NCBI GenBank assembly: GCA_024734495.1
Contig: JALMQS010000889.1
Coordinates: 205,378 to 269,377 of the forward strand
DNA: 64,000 bases
Reading direction: 5' to 3'
Origin: Forficula auricularia
Taxonomy: Eukaryota > Arthropoda > Insecta > Dermaptera > Forficulidae
Shown here in pieces: positions 22,295-34,537 of this stretch. The notes under the pieces were generated by a model. That model made no database searches. It worked only from the letters and a program-made list of their open reading frames with translations, and had not been told where the DNA came from. Within the stretch, counting starts at the first letter, position 1; every line of letters begins with the position of its first letter. A program made the translations under genes and the position numbers.

Positions 22295-23975
22295 TAGGGT
22301 GGCCCTTATTTCGAGTATTTTCGAATTTTTACGCTCGCAGGGGCTCATATGTTTCGAAATAAAAAAAAAAAATCCCCCAAGTTTCAACCCCCTATCTCAA
22401 TTTTAACCTGTGCCTCAGAGCGATCTAAGTTTTCCATTTAAATAACATGGGGTTTTTGCCATGAACGATCAATTTTTTATTCGGGCCAAAGCAATGGTTT
22501 AAAAAATTTGAAACTCTGTAGACTTTATATAAAAGTAGCTACCCATCAGAAATTTTACAGATTTGTAGCTATTATAATTTTGGAGTCTTCTGAAGTTTCA
22601 AATAAAAGTTTATTTATATCGAGGGGGAAAGTAAACTACGCTATTGTTTGTTTACCATGAACAAGCTTTCAAGGATATTTCAAGGTCAAGTACTATTTTT
22701 TAAATAGAAACCTATATGTTTCTGTACATATTCTGAATCTACAAAAAAAACTGAACAACTTTCATTAGAACTATTTTTTATTCGATATCAAATAAACAAA
22801 ATATTAAATCAATTAGATCTCAGAAAAAACCCTAATAATTATTTTTAACAATTATTCAACTTAATTTTTAAATAATAATGATTAAATAATTAATTATTAA
22901 ATAAATAATTTAATAATAATCAATAATTTAATAATTTTCCGACACTGTTCTGTGATATTCCAGAGTGTTATCGCAAGTTTTTTGGATGAATTCCAGTTCC
23001 AATTTCGATATTTTAGCCTTTTAAGTTTCTTCGTAGCATTTACATTTCCTGATTTTTTTAATTAGATTTACAACACAATAAAATGAAGCTCTTGAGGGAT
23101 TATCCTTGTCAGGAAAATGCTTGGCATCCATTTCAGCCCCACAACGCTTCTTCCACATTCATCATAAATTCAGACCATTTTAATTCTGCCTTCAACAAAA
23201 AATGATCCATTTTTATTCTGATAATACATTATAACTATCTACTGGATTGACACGAGAAATAAACTTTTTTAACTCAAGAATTTTAAGTATTTCAATTAAG
23301 TAGAAAATAACCTCTTATATCTGTGTATAATGAAGTTTTAAGATCATTATAAACACTTATTTTCATTGTTTTGACTTTTCGATTTAATAATTAATTATTT
23401 GATCATTTTTATTTAAAAATTGGGGGGTCAGATAGGCTAGGCGGTAGGGTGACAGCGAGCTAACCAGGGGACCCGGGTTCGAATCCGACTCGAGGCATCC
23501 AGCTAAAATCTGACCCCCGGGGGTAGAGACAAATTTTAAAAAATATATAACTAGTATCGTAATTAGGCTTATGGCTAGAAAGGCCAATAGGCAAAAAAAA
23601 AAAAAAAAAAAATTATTTAAAAATTAAGTTGAATAATTGTTAAAAATAATTATTAGGGTTTTTTTCTGAGATTTAATTGATTTAATATTTTCTTTATTTG
23701 ATATCGAATAAAAAAATAGTTCTAATAAAAGTTGTTCAGTTTTTTTTGTAGATTCAAAATATGTACAGAAATATATAGGGTTTTATTTAAAAAACGGAAC
23801 TTGACCTTGAAATACCCTTGAAAGCTTGTTCATGGTAAACAAACAATAGTGTAGTTTAGTTTCCCCCTCGATATAAATAAACTTTTATTTGAAACTTTTT
23901 TTCATATAATGCACTGTTTTTAAGTTATAAGACTGTCGACTGTCAAGATAAAAAACTCACCCGGTATATATATGG
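22295..23975. repeat. Foldback region with about 300-bp inverted arms, interrupted by a SINE
   Basis: 22572-22905 is the reverse complement of about 23613-23905 (blocks 'CAAGCTTTCAAGG', 'TATCGAGGGGGAAA', 'TTCGATATCAAATAAA'). The central loop contains a tRNA-derived SINE. No ORF. Ends are not resolved. Confidence 0.6.
23422..23612 (+). mobile_element. tRNA-derived SINE with 13-bp target duplication
   Basis: Flanked by TTATTTAAAAATT at 23409-23421 and 23613-23625 and ending in a 20-base A run. The 5' part holds an A-box-like TAGGCTAGGCGGTAGGG and a clear B box GGGTTCGAATCC (23475-23486), i.e. an internal RNA polymerase III promoter. About 190 bp long. No LINE-like 3' tail was recognised beyond the A run. 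Confidence 0.85.
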
Positions 23976-24959
23976 AAATAGAATCTTGTTTTTGACTTAA
24001 TTTATATTTAAAGTATTGATTGAAATTTATAAAATATTTTTTATTTTCATTTGTTAATTTTGACATTTTTGCTTTTACTTTAATTTTTTTCCTTGTTGTG
24101 GAGGAGATTTCTCTTTATGAACCAACAACTCTGCTACTCTCGGCAAAACAAAATCTTTTCAATTTAATTTATTAACTACGGGCAAAAATTCAGCGCCGCC
24201 TGGTTAGTAGCAGGGTATGCATTCGTATGGAACGCTTTGTGATACGGGTTGCATTCTCAGGCGCTTTAACTAATTTATGGAAAATATTAAATATTTAAAA
24301 TATTTATCTACTATTATCATCTTAATAATCATCGAGTTTATAATCCTAATACTGTTTAGACGCCACAACCCGGTTATAGCTTATAGCGCACAAATGGTGC
24401 TTCAAAATATAAATTGTTACATAATTATCAGTTTTCCTCATTGTGAGGCTGATATATACATGAAAGATTTTTTGTGATTTTCTCAAAAACGGCTCAAACA
24501 ATTTTTTTTTTCAAAATTGGTATAGGTACTTATCTAGTGTCATACGTTGTTAATCGTGTATAAATTTTAATCCGATCGAAATATAGGAAGAGGTAAACAG
24601 AGGTTAGAAGAAGTACCTCAAGATTTTGGCCAAAATCTATGGTAAGTACCCCAAGTACATGTTTACTTGAAAATTTTTGTCAATTGCATCTTTATTTCGG
24701 TTTTCTCAAAAAGGCTTGGGGAAATCCAAATTGAAGTAATTTGAATGAAGAAAATTAGTATGATGATTTCAAATAAGGGAGAAACTAATGTGAAATTCGT
24801 GTGGTGCCCACACCAGTTGAATAATTTTGAACCACACAAAAAATTCAACCCTTCTCAAAATAAATATCTATTAAAATTTTATTTTAATTTTTCATTTCAG
24901 AAAACATGTATACATAAAAATTGAAATTATATCAAGCTTGAGTTGTTTGTCATAAAGGA
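23976..24959. other. AT-rich stretch with a retrozyme tail fragment (about 24105-24165)
   Basis: The sequence 'CAACTCTGCTACTCTCGGCA' at 24125-24146 is the minus-strand retrozyme tail also seen at 49738-49758. The rest shows no gene. Confidence 0.5.
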
Positions 24960-25325
24960 ATTTAGTCTTTTTGATTTTAAGTCGATTCTTCCACGTTTTC
25001 CGTAGAGGTTGCCATTAATAGTCAAAACATCAAAAATGGAATGCAATAAGGTTATTCCTCTAGTATTAGATAAGAATCGATCGTTATTTTTTATTTTAAG
25101 TCAATTCCTCCATGTCTTCAGCAATGGTTACCAATAATAATCGAAGCGTCAAAAATCTAATGTAGAATGGTCATTTCTCGACTGTTAAATGAAAATTGAT
25201 AATTATTTTTGAATTAAAGTTAACATGAACTGCAAATAGCAAGCGATATCTGATTAATAATAAAAGAATAAACATATTAATATTTCAAATGAATTTGGAT
25301 AAAGTTTAGCAACGATCCGTTTTCG
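24960..25325. repeat. Degenerate tandem repeat (units about 110-120 bp)
   Basis: Units share 'TTAAGTCGATTC', 'CCATGTCTTCAGCAATGG', 'TTACCAATAATAATCG' and 'GTCAAAAATCTAATGTAGAA'. The same array, with nearly identical downstream sequence, is at 46440-46860, and one unit is inside 12671-13275. Confidence 0.6.
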
Positions 25326-25850
25326 AGATAATAATTGTTTTGTCAAAATGTCTGTTAGTCTGGTTGTCGAGTTAGTTAGTTAGTCTGTGCGTTACCAAAT
25401 TTTTGTGGACGAGCTAGCTCAAAAACCAGTGTGAATATCGAAACCAAATTTCACAGGTAGTTTTGGTCCATTGAGATTAAGAGCTGACTAGATTTTGGTG
25501 CATATAGACCCACAATTGGGGGGTGGCGGGGGGGGGTTAAAAATTAAAAATCTAGGCCATTTGACCAAACTCCACCAAATTTTGTATACATAATCAGTGG
25601 ACCCCCAGAAGTCTAAAAATGCAAAAATAACCGCCCAAAATGGGGGAGGGGGTGGGATGGGGGGTCAAAAAATGTAAATTTTGGCCATTTACCAAACTCT
25701 ACCAAATTTTGTATAGATAGATACAGTGGGACACCAGAAGTCTAAAAATGCAAAAACTAACCACCCCTCACATGATTATAAATAATTTTAGGGGCCAGAT
25801 TGTATGATAAAGTCAAGTGGATGGCCACATCAGAACACGTCAGCTTATTT
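25326..25850 (+). repeat. Composite dispersed repeat, copy 1
   Basis: Runs from 'TCGAGATAATAATTGTTTTG' through 'GACGAGCTAGCTCAAAAACC' and two units of the 'CAAATTTTGTATACATA' minisatellite to 'CTGATGTGGCC'-type sequence. The whole block is repeated in reverse at 33118-33660, and part of it at 28370-28560. Non-coding. Confidence 0.65.
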
Positions 25851-25854
25851 TCAT

Positions 25855-25974
25855 AATGTGGGTCGCGAAAAATTTTAAGACCTCGTACCGGGCCGTGGCC
25901 AAATAAGTTTGGGAAACGCTCAACTATCCTATCCCTTGTCCACGGTTTATCGTTCTGATACGAGACACCCTGTA
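25855..25974 (-). repeat. Remnants of hAT and CAGGGTG element ends
   Basis: Plus-strand 25890-25921 (CGGGCCGTGGCCAAATAAG, TTTGGGAAACGCT) resembles a hAT terminus. It abuts a minus-strand CAGGGTGTCTCGTATCAG end next to TA at 25975. Confidence 0.45.
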
Positions 25975-26142
25975 TAGATATAGATTCTCCACTTCCGACT
26001 ACCCTTGTTACGATGATAATATCCGTCATAGTTTGACTTTGAATAAATTTGCAAAGTTCTCCCTTCTTGGATCAATTTAAATTTGCTCTCTCTTTAAAAT
26101 GGGGTTCTTTTTGTAGCAATATCCACCTCAATCCAATTTATT

Positions 26143-27020
26143 AGGTCATTCAATAAGTTCGTAGGATGACACATAGATGGCGTTACTAGAATGTTTCCAT
26201 ATGATTTTTATTTAGTACTAACCTTCAAACGATACGTGTATAAATTTCACAGCAATCTGACTATTGATTCGTGAGTTATAGCATTTTGTGTGTAGCAACT
26301 TTTGTTATTGAAAAAGTGAATTTCATTTTTAATAAAGCATTGCTTTTTGATGAAAAAAAATACAGTGGAAACCAAACAATGGCTTGATAAACATTATCCG
26401 AACTCTGCTCCCTCGAGACAAATGGTAGAGAAGTGGATTGCTGAATTTAAACGTGGTCGTACCAGCACAAATGATGCAGAGCGCAGTGAACGCCCAAAAG
26501 AGGCTGTTATTCCAGAAAACATAAAAAAAATCCAAAAATTGGTTATGAACGATCCCAAATTGAAGATGGACGAGCTAGCTGACATTGTAAAGATATCAGA
26601 TGCTAGTGTTTTTACCAGTTTACAAGAACATTTGGGTATGCGAAAGCTCTGTACAAAGTGGGTGCCGCGTGAGCTCACAGTCGACCAAAAACAACAACAA
26701 ATCGATGCTTCAGAGGAGTGTTTGGCGCTGTTAAACCGAAATAAAATGGAATTCTATCGTCGATATGTGACAATGGATGAGACATGGCTTCACTATTACA
26801 CACCAGAATACAAAAGAAGTCCAATGATGAAGTAATCGCTGAAACTGAGGCCTATTTTGACGAGAAAGAGAACTCGTACTATAAAAGTGGTATCGAAAAG
26901 TTGGAAAATCGCTATACTCGTTGTATCGCCCTCGAAGGCAACTATGTTGAATAATATAATCGAGTTTTGTCAAAATTTTCTTTTTTTCTTACTTATCCTA
27001 CGGACTTATTGAATGACCTG
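26143..27020 (+). mobile_element. Internally deleted mariner element
   Basis: Terminal inverted repeats GGTCATTCAATAAGTTCGTA (left) and the reverse complement of the right end differ at one position over the first 20 bases, next to TA-containing flanks. It carries the transposase remnant at 26350-26954. At about 0.88 kb it is shorter than the 1.3 kb of complete mariners. Confidence 0.85.
26350..26954 (+). pseudogene. mariner transposase, large internal deletion and frameshift
   Basis: 26350-26820 encodes the N-terminal part: a helix-turn-helix segment (SAPSRQMVEKWIAEFKRG), an acidic linker with RSERPKE, a second helix-turn-helix ending EHLGMRKLCTKWVPRELT, and the first catalytic Asp in VTMDETWLHYYTPE. 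After 26822 the sequence jumps to the C-terminal tail (VIAETEAYF, YKSGIEKLE, CIALEGNYVE, stop 26952-26954), one frame off. The catalytic region with the second and third Asp of the D,D34D triad is deleted, so it cannot transpose by itself; its intact ends could still be used in trans. It resembles mariners of the mauritiana/irritans type. Confidence 0.9.
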
Positions 27021-28219
27021 TTAGCTTTCTATTCCGATCTAGACCTTATTTTACGCCCACTTTACTTCTCTTTTATTTTGCACTTCTACAAAGAGACCTG
27101 CAAACATTTTCTTGTCACCGAGCAATTAAATTAATTGAAAATTCGACTCTAATAAGCTCCTTGATTCCCTGACCTACCGCCTAAAACCTTTTTCTTTTTT
27201 ATGGGGATTATAAATAATCCTATATTCCGAAGCATCGTTGCCTGATAATACGCGATAAGAAACACCCCTTCCCAATGAAATAAAGAAAAAAAATCTAACC
27301 GATTAATCAACAATTTGTTTAACCAATTTATCTTCTAAAACCGGCAAATTCCTTTACTTTAAGCCCTTATAATCTGAAAAAAATAATTATAATTGAAATT
27401 ATTTTTCAAGGTGATTGAAAAAAATTATAATAATATTTTTTTTTCTCTAAGTATCTACCCTACTTTTCTTATTATATATTTTCAACCTCATTTAATTTAT
27501 TTAAAAATTCTTTCATCAATCTTTTAAAAATTTATTTTCTTCCATTAATGTTTCGAGTATCATTTACTCATCTTCAGTGAATTGCAATACCCAGATATCA
27601 AAGAAGGTATGGTCAATTTTTAAAGAGTTAGGTGTCGTTTCAAGGTAAAACATTTTTTAAGGTAGGTCTTTCGCTACAATCCACACAAAAAGTTTTAGCT
27701 TCGTAACCACTCTATACATACCATATGAACGATGTTAAAATTTTAGGTTATGTTATTTTAACGTGACTGTACTTCTCACACTAATATATCCTGTTTATGA
27801 ATGGATTGTTTCCAAACCATTGATCTTATATCCCCTCCACTAAAAATAATCGCCAAATATATTTTTTTTTTTTATTTTTTATCAAAACTACGAGTTAAAT
27901 AATTTCAATTTTTTTTAAGATAATCCTAATATATTATTCTAACAAATAATAGTTTTTCATCAAGATGGTGAAAGTCCTTCAATGAAAATAAAATAAAATA
28001 ATGATCATTTTCCCATCCTTTCCTGTGCTATCCATTTGCACAAAATTTCATTTTTTATTTCAATTATTTCATGTTTGGTGTGGTAAATCATCTTCAAATT
28101 TTAACACTGTGTTTATTATGCTTTTAATGACTTTTATTCCAAGTTTAGAAGACTTCTTGATTTTTGCATTTGTGAAAGAACTACCTTAAATAATCACTTA
28201 GTAAAATTTTAGGGTAGGT
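27021..28219. other. AT-rich stretch, no gene; one weak hammerhead-like site
   Basis: 27541-27592 is listed separately. The start (TTAGCTTTCTATTCC...TTTTACGCCCAC) resembles 58722-58815, suggesting a shared older repeat into which the mariner inserted. Confidence 0.5.
27541..27592 (-). ncRNA. Degenerate hammerhead-like motif
   Basis: Minus strand: CUGAAGA, extra U, helix II GAGUA-AAUGA-UACUC, GAAAC. The core and helix II are good, but no convincing helix III or helix I partner follows. The surrounding tail sequence of the retrozymes is not evident. Confidence 0.35.
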
Positions 28220-28654
28220 TTTACAACGGGCTTTTTTTGCTTCGTTTTATCGAAATATCTAAAAAACGGCTAAAACTATTTTGATAAAAAAATTTTTAGC
28301 GAAACGTTGGCGTTTCGGTCTACAAGAAAGCCTTATAGAGTGATCATCGAAAAAAATGTATTTTACTAGATATTAATTATTTTGCCAAAATGTCAGTTAG
28401 ATCGTTTGTAATAGGTGGGTTACCAAATTTTTGTACGCTCTAGCTCCAAAACTAATGTGAATATCAAAATGAAATTTCACTTATATTTTTCTATATTACG
28501 ATTAAGAACTGCTTATTTTTTGGTTAAAATCGAACCTAAAATTAAGAAGAGGAGGAGCGTCCTTAAAAAATTAAAATTTTAAAACTAAAAAATCCAAGAT
28601 GAAATTTACTATAAAAGGACCCAATAGTAAAAAATGAGTCGTTTTTTCTTTTGG
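28220..28654 (+). repeat. Diverged piece of the 25326-25850 repeat
   Basis: 'GTTACCAAATTTTTGTACG', 'AGCTCCAAAACTAATGTGAA' and 'GATTAAGAACTG' match the block at 25390-25490. Confidence 0.5.
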
Positions 28655-29610
28655 GACCAAAATGAAGCCCCTTCTCTATTTGTTTTTGTTGATTTAAACG
28701 TTTACTTGAACCATTTTTTTGTAAAAATTCTTAGATTTATAAATATCCAACATTTTCAATTACAGAAAATGATCAATTGATTCAAAAATAGAGATTTTTC
28801 CTTCATAAAATGAAAACCACTCATCCAAGAAACTTGAGTTCTATCTCATTGTCTAGGAAATTTTGTTGACCAACGTTTACTTGGACCACTATTTTGATCA
28901 AACTCTTTGATTTATAGATATTCTACATTTTCTGGACAGGATATGATCCGAATCCTCAAAACTTAATGGAAAATGCTGGATATCTATAAAGTTTATCAAA
29001 AAAGTACTCGCAAGTAAACGTTCAAGTCAACAAAATTTACTAGAGAATGAGATAGGAATCAAGTTTCTAGAATGATTGCAATAGGATATTTTCAAAACTT
29101 CAACCTCATGTTACCATTATCCAATTAGAATGAAACTTTATTTAAATTGTAGCAAATTTATTCTAGTTTAAAAATGTATAGAGTCGTCTTTGTCGAAAAC
29201 GTGCTCCTTCATGGTCAAAATGGGGAAAAATCGAAAAAAGTACGAGTTTTAGGGATATTCAAAAGTGATCCTGGGGGCTGTTTTTTGACAGGCGCTAGTA
29301 CCGGTTCTACTGAACCTAAATAGATGAAATTTTTATCATTTTACGCATAATTTAAAGAGCTTTAATTTATCTAATAAATATCTTTTTGATTTGATAAGCC
29401 GTTTTAGAGTTATTCAAGAAAAACTGAAAAAACTCCGAAATTTTCTCATTTTGAGGCGCGTAGAAAAATTTCCACAACACAGATTTGGGGGAAAACTTAG
29501 GGTAGTAATATTGGAGTACCAATAAAGGTATTCCAGCAATAAAATCTTTACCGGGAATTATTTCCTGTTTATGCCATTTTTTCACGTAATTTGCCTGGAC
29601 TAGATTCCTA
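28655..29610. repeat. Foldback-derived repeat, TAGTCCAG family
   Basis: Parallel to 13990-15037 but without the retrozyme insertion. Includes the hairpin at about 28905-28990 and ends AATTTGCCTGGACTA. The minus-strand open frame at 29367 is a fortuitous translation of the repeat. Confidence 0.6.
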
Positions 29611-30553
29611 AGATCTAATAAAGTAAAAAAATAATAATTTTTGAATAATTTATTTGATTTATAATTAATTATAATATCTACAGAGAGCGTACCAAGACTT
29701 AAAACTAATTCTCTTCTAATTGTAAGAAATCCACCTGAGAAAACCGCGTTTCGATATCTCTAATACTTTTCGAATTATTCAATTTATAAAAAATCATTTT
29801 TTTTTCCCATTCATAAAACCAATTTCTTTTCTTTTTATCAATGAACGATTTACTATGAAATGTTTTTGTTCCTATTTTTTATGTGTTAGTGCGTGCGTGT
29901 GTGTGTCTGTGTGTTTATAGTTTTATTGGCGTCATAAAAATTCCTTTAGGCATTTAAATTTAAATCCTGCATAAATTAAAGGCAATAAATCATCAATTAG
30001 CCCAGTGACCTAAAGAAAAGAGGTATTTAACCTCTATTTATCAATATTTACCAAGAAATTAACGTAAACAATAACAATATCAAATAGGTCATTCATTTTT
30101 TTATAGACAAAATTCATTCAAACTCAATTATTTCCGAAACGGTTGCTCCTATCAAAAAATACAATGAAACATTTTTGTAGAGAATTTAATACTCTACATA
30201 TTTGAATTTAACTATTTTCATCTATGATCAATAGAAAATGAGATATTATGAAAAAAATATATAATTCGTGATATTATATTAAAAATTAAAAATCTGAATT
30301 ATTTCCGAAACAGTTTCTCTCTAGCTCTCTAGAGGCCTCACAGATTATTTATAAAAAATATATGCTTGAACTTGTAGAAAAAGGCTAGAATTTTCATATT
30401 AATCCTCCCCCCCCCCACACACATTTTGCGTGGTTAGTTTAAAAATTTATTTTTTAAAAAAATGTCAAAATATGGCATATCTTCTAAAACTTACTTTCTA
30501 ATGGAATTTGTCTTTGAGTAAACAGTTTAGGAATTATTTGATTGATTGTTTTT
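29611..30553. other. AT-rich stretch with a GT microsatellite, no gene
   Basis: GT-rich run at about 29888-29914. A partial 115-bp-type repeat unit lies at about 30325-30435. Confidence 0.6.
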
Positions 30554-30617
30554 CTAAGGACAGTGGCGGATTTACGATTTTGCCGTCGGTAGGCTGAAAT
30601 ATTTGGCCGCCTATTCT

Positions 30618-31384
30618 CAGGGGCGGATTTAAGCTCTTTGGGCCCTAGGCAACATCTTTATTTCTGGCTCCTTACGTAAAAACATAATATTTATTTTATA
30701 CTATTTATATGTAGTAATTAGAACCTGTTTTTTAGTAAGAACGGGTTCTTACTAGTTAAAACGGGTTTCACTCGAATACCTTTGTGGTAACTAGAATTTA
30801 CTGATGTTGGTTGAGTTTGGTCCAAAGGTCTAGAATTCTAGGCTAGACCGAAGCTAGGATACCAGGCTAGGGGGAGGCCAGAATGGCAGGCTAGCTGGGT
30901 GGAATACCAGGCTAGGGTGAGGCCAGAAGGCATGCCTGGAGCATAGTAATCATTCGAGCTCTGCTTCAAGCTAGGATCGGTTGTTAGTCCTAGCCTGGTC
31001 CAAGGCTTGGGCAGGCTTGAAGCGGGCTGGGGCAAGCCTATCTTCAGTGGTCACTGCCTACCTGGGAATCTTCATTTTTGACCTCTCTGTTTTCAAAAAT
31101 TTTAAACGGAAATGTCAAAAATGAGAAGTGAAAGTTGTGAGAGGATGCAAATTTTTTACAATTTACAACCAAAATGAGGGAGGAAGTAAAAAATGAAGAT
31201 TCTAGACCTTTGGACCAAACTCAACCAACGTCAGTAAAATTCTAGTTACCACAAAGATATTCAGTGAAACGCGTTTTAACTAGTAAGAATCCGTTCTTAC
31301 GAAAAACGGGTTTTTAGTGCAACATATATATAAATAGTTCGAATCAATCGCCTTCTTTAGCCTAGGTCAAAGTCCGTCCCTCAG
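30618..31384. mobile_element. Nested hAT-type element with its own foldback
   Basis: CAGGGGCGGATTTAAGC at the left mirrors a diverged CAAAGTCCGTCCCT at the right. Flanks CCTATTCT (30610-30617) and CTTATTCT (31385-31392) match at 7 of 8. Inside, 30735-31335 is a foldback built on the 'AGTAAGAACGGGTTCTTACT' sequence, and its centre (30837-31040) holds two imperfect copies of a 'CCAGGCTAGGG'-containing unit. Confidence 0.65.
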
Positions 31385-31575
31385 CTTATTCTTGTCAGAA
31401 GGGTAAGATTTTGGCACATTTTTTGAGCCTCTTTTACTAAGGTAAAGCATCTGAAATAAATCTAAAATTGGATAGAAAACACAGCAAATAGAAAGTAAAA
31501 AATTAAACTTTTATTAAATGATAAAAGACAATAACAACATATGAAAACATAAATATAGGATTTATATGTATGATG

Positions 31576-32821
31576 CAGAGGCATAAGCCACGGGGGGCCA
31601 GAACCCCCCTAAGGGCAAGGCTCATAAGATGAGCGGACGGCAACGACGCAAACCGTTTCTTATGGCAACTAACCGTAATTAAATATATTTCTTATATGTA
31701 TTTAATCAAGCACTCTGTTCTTTTAATTTCTTTTGAAGTACCTTTTTAGTCCAATCAAATTGTTCTCTAAAGAGCCCCTCGCGAGAAAGTTTTATAGTAG
31801 TTTTGATTTCTTGGTCCCATATGTTTTTTAGTGTGTTGAATCCGAATCTGAGGTTTGGTAACAAAATTTCTTGGCGGATACAATTGTCAAAATGATAAAA
31901 ATTCTCATTTTTTTGGCTGTTTTTTACTTATAACTCGAAAACTATCAACTTTTTTATAAATAACCTTCCTATTCAAAATGAAAGTTCATAAAATTTCCTA
32001 AAAATATCATCATTTAGGTAGGTTTTTTCTCCGACCAATCGTTTGGACTGAATCGGAAAATTTTGGTATTTTTCTCGTTACCACAAATCTCAAAAACTAG
32101 CACATTTTTCGATTATTCCCTATTTTGGACCATGAAAGAGCATCGTTTTTCGACAAAGACTACTCTATCCATTTTTAAAACTAGATTAAATTTGATACAA
32201 TTAAAACAAAGTTTCATCTTAATTGAATAATGGAAATCCGTGCCACAACGAGGTTGAATCTTTTGAAAAACTGCACTTCTTTTGCAAAGAATCGCAGTTT
32301 TTTCCTTGACAAAATGAAATACCACTCATCCTAGAAACTTGGTTTTCCGTCTCATTCTCTAGAAATTTTGTTGTCAATACAATTTACTATAGAATGAAAT
32401 AGAAATCAAGTTTCTAGGATGGGTGGTTTTCATTTTTGTGTTGAAAAAAATGCGATTTTTTTGGAAAAATTGATCATTTCCTGCCATTGAAAAGGCTGAA
32501 TATCTATAAATCTAAGACTTTTTTAACAAAAAAGTGGTTCAAGTCAAGAAAATTTCTAGAGAATTAGCTAGGAATTATGTTCCTAAGATGAGTGATTTTC
32601 ATTTTATGAAGGGAAAAAATGCGATTTTTTGCAAAAAATTGTAGTTTTACAAAACTTCAACTAAAAACAGAAAGGGTCGAAGAAATTACAACTACACTAA
32701 AACTTTACGGGTAAACACAATTTAACTGGACTATTTGTTTTAATAAAAAAAAATCCCACTAAATATTTTGCTTTGTGGATTGACCCTTCCCCTCATGAAA
32801 ATTTTCTGGCTCTGCTACTTT
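31576..32821. mobile_element. Nested hAT-type element carrying a TAGTCCAG-family repeat
   Basis: Left end CAGAGGCATAAGCCACGGGG and a diverged right end CTGGCTCTGCTACTT, with flanks matching 7 of 8 (GTATGATG / GTATGAGG). The TAGTCC(A)ATCAAATTG repeat fills 31738-32690. Confidence 0.55.
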
Positions 32822-33117
32822 GTATGAGGGTATATTAATGAACCTAATTTAATCAGAGCTAGCAATAAAAATAATAATAAAGTAAAAAATAAAAATAACA
32901 TATTTTAAGTAAATAACAAAATTTCTCATACCTCGTACAGGTACTTAAAAATATTCTACATTTTTTCTTGCTCGAAAATTTGCCGCCGTAGGCTTCAGCC
33001 TACTTAGCCAACGAGGAAATCCGCCACTGTGTAAGGACGAACATACACAGGCACAAATGCCATTTAGTACTATCTGATTACGATTATAAAATTTAATGAA
33101 AACAAAAAGAAAGAAAA

Positions 33118-33660
33118 TAAGCTGACGTGTTCTGATGTGGCCATCCACTTGACTTTACCATACAACCTGGCCCCTCACTTACATTAATATTTAATAAAAT
33201 TATTATAATCATGTAGGGGAGGGGGTTAGTTTTTGCATTTTTAGACTCCTAGGGGCACACTGATTATGTATACAAAATTTGGTTGAGTTTGGTAAATGGC
33301 CAAGATTTTCATTTTTTGACCCTCCACCCCCCACCCCCTATTCGGGCGGTTAGATTTTGCATTTTTAGACTTCTGGGGGTCCACTGATTATGTATACAAA
33401 ATTTGGTTGTAGTTTGCTCAAACGACCTAGATTTTTAATTTTTAACCCCCCCTCTCCACCCCCCTTAATTTTGGGTCGATATGCACCAAAATCTAATCAG
33501 CTCTTAATCTCAAAGAACCAAAACTACGTGTGAAATTTGGTTTCGATATTCACACTAGTTTTTGAGCTAGCTCGTCCACAAAAATTTGGTAACGCACAGA
33601 CTAACTAACAACCAGGCAGACTAGCAGACATTTTGACAAAACAATTATTATCTCGAAAAA
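33118..33660 (-). repeat. Composite dispersed repeat, copy 2 (inverted)
   Basis: Reverse complement of 25326-25850, including two minisatellite units and the terminal 'TATCTCGAAAA' sequence. The two copies are about 7.3 kb apart in opposite orientation. Confidence 0.65.
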
Positions 33661-34537
33661 TATAATTTTTTCGATGTTCACTTATAAAAGCTTCTTTGTA
33701 GAGCAAAATTCCATGGTTTTGCTCAATTTTTTTAATCGAAATAGTTTCAGCCGTTTTTTTGGTATTTTGAAAAAAAGAATGAAAAAACCCAATTTTTTCA
33801 TGCACGATTACAATACTTGACCATACCCTGTATGGTAAAGTAAAAACATCTTTTATTAAATAAATACGACAAGCAAATAACAATATAATGGTCCACTTGG
33901 TTCTATATTATTAATTTCTCTAATATAATGCCTATTTAATGAGTTGTGTTTATAAACAAGAATCTTGTCCTCTCGCCCTTTGAGCCCATCTGTATTTATT
34001 AGAGTGCAACGGCCCTAAGGACGTGCTCTCCTTGCCACGTGGAGATCGACAGACCAGCCAGGCTCGAAGGACTTTTAATTAACGAAATATATATTCGAAA
34101 TAACGAATGAGAAAAGGAAATATATCCTCAAAAGGGTGAGTGGGTGGACAACTGGGGAGATTAGTAATTTAATTTTATCCGCCACTTAGATTTCAAAGTG
34201 TTCATTTATTTCATCTGCTCATCCACGAAAAGGTTTCATTTTATTAATACCTAATTAAGGAAGAAGTCCGGTGATTATAATAATCTATAAATGGAAATTC
34301 GATAAATCTCATATAATGGATGTATCGGTAATACGTGGAGATAATTTAAGAGTCGTTATATGGGTCAAAATCAAAGCTGGGCACCACATAGTTAATCCGT
34401 TAATTAACGAAGTTAACAAATTGCTTAACGATTTAACTTTTAAGCTAAACTAAAAAAACACTAACGCCATTCTTAAATTCCGTTCAATTGAACTTCCGTT
34501 AACTTTAGTCCGTTACATTGGTTGTTGCCGTGATTTT
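33661..34537. other. AT-rich stretch, no gene seen
   Basis: 'CACGATTACAATACTTGACC' near 33804 next to ACCCTGTAT recurs at 50694, marking another CAGGGTG-type end. 'CAACGGCCCTAAGGACGTG' (about 34006) is unusually GC-rich but unrecognised. Confidence 0.5.

Larger units (their letters stand above)
30562..33029. mobile_element. hAT-type element of 2.5 kb built from nested insertions
   Basis: Ends CAGTGGCGGATTT and AAATCCGCCACTG are perfect inverted repeats, flanked by TCTAAGGA (30554-30561) and TGTAAGGA (33030-33037), 7 of 8 matching. 'TTTGCCGTCGGTAGGCTGAA' inside the left end mirrors 'TTTGCCGCCGTAGGCTTCAG' inside the right. Nearly all of the interior is two later hAT elements, so the original was a short non-autonomous element. 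Confidence 0.75.

Noticed and set aside
22052..22406. Open frames of about 110 codons on both strands.
   Set aside because: They come from low-complexity P-rich and I/Y-rich translations of C-runs and TA repeats over a tRNA-like relic and a foldback edge.
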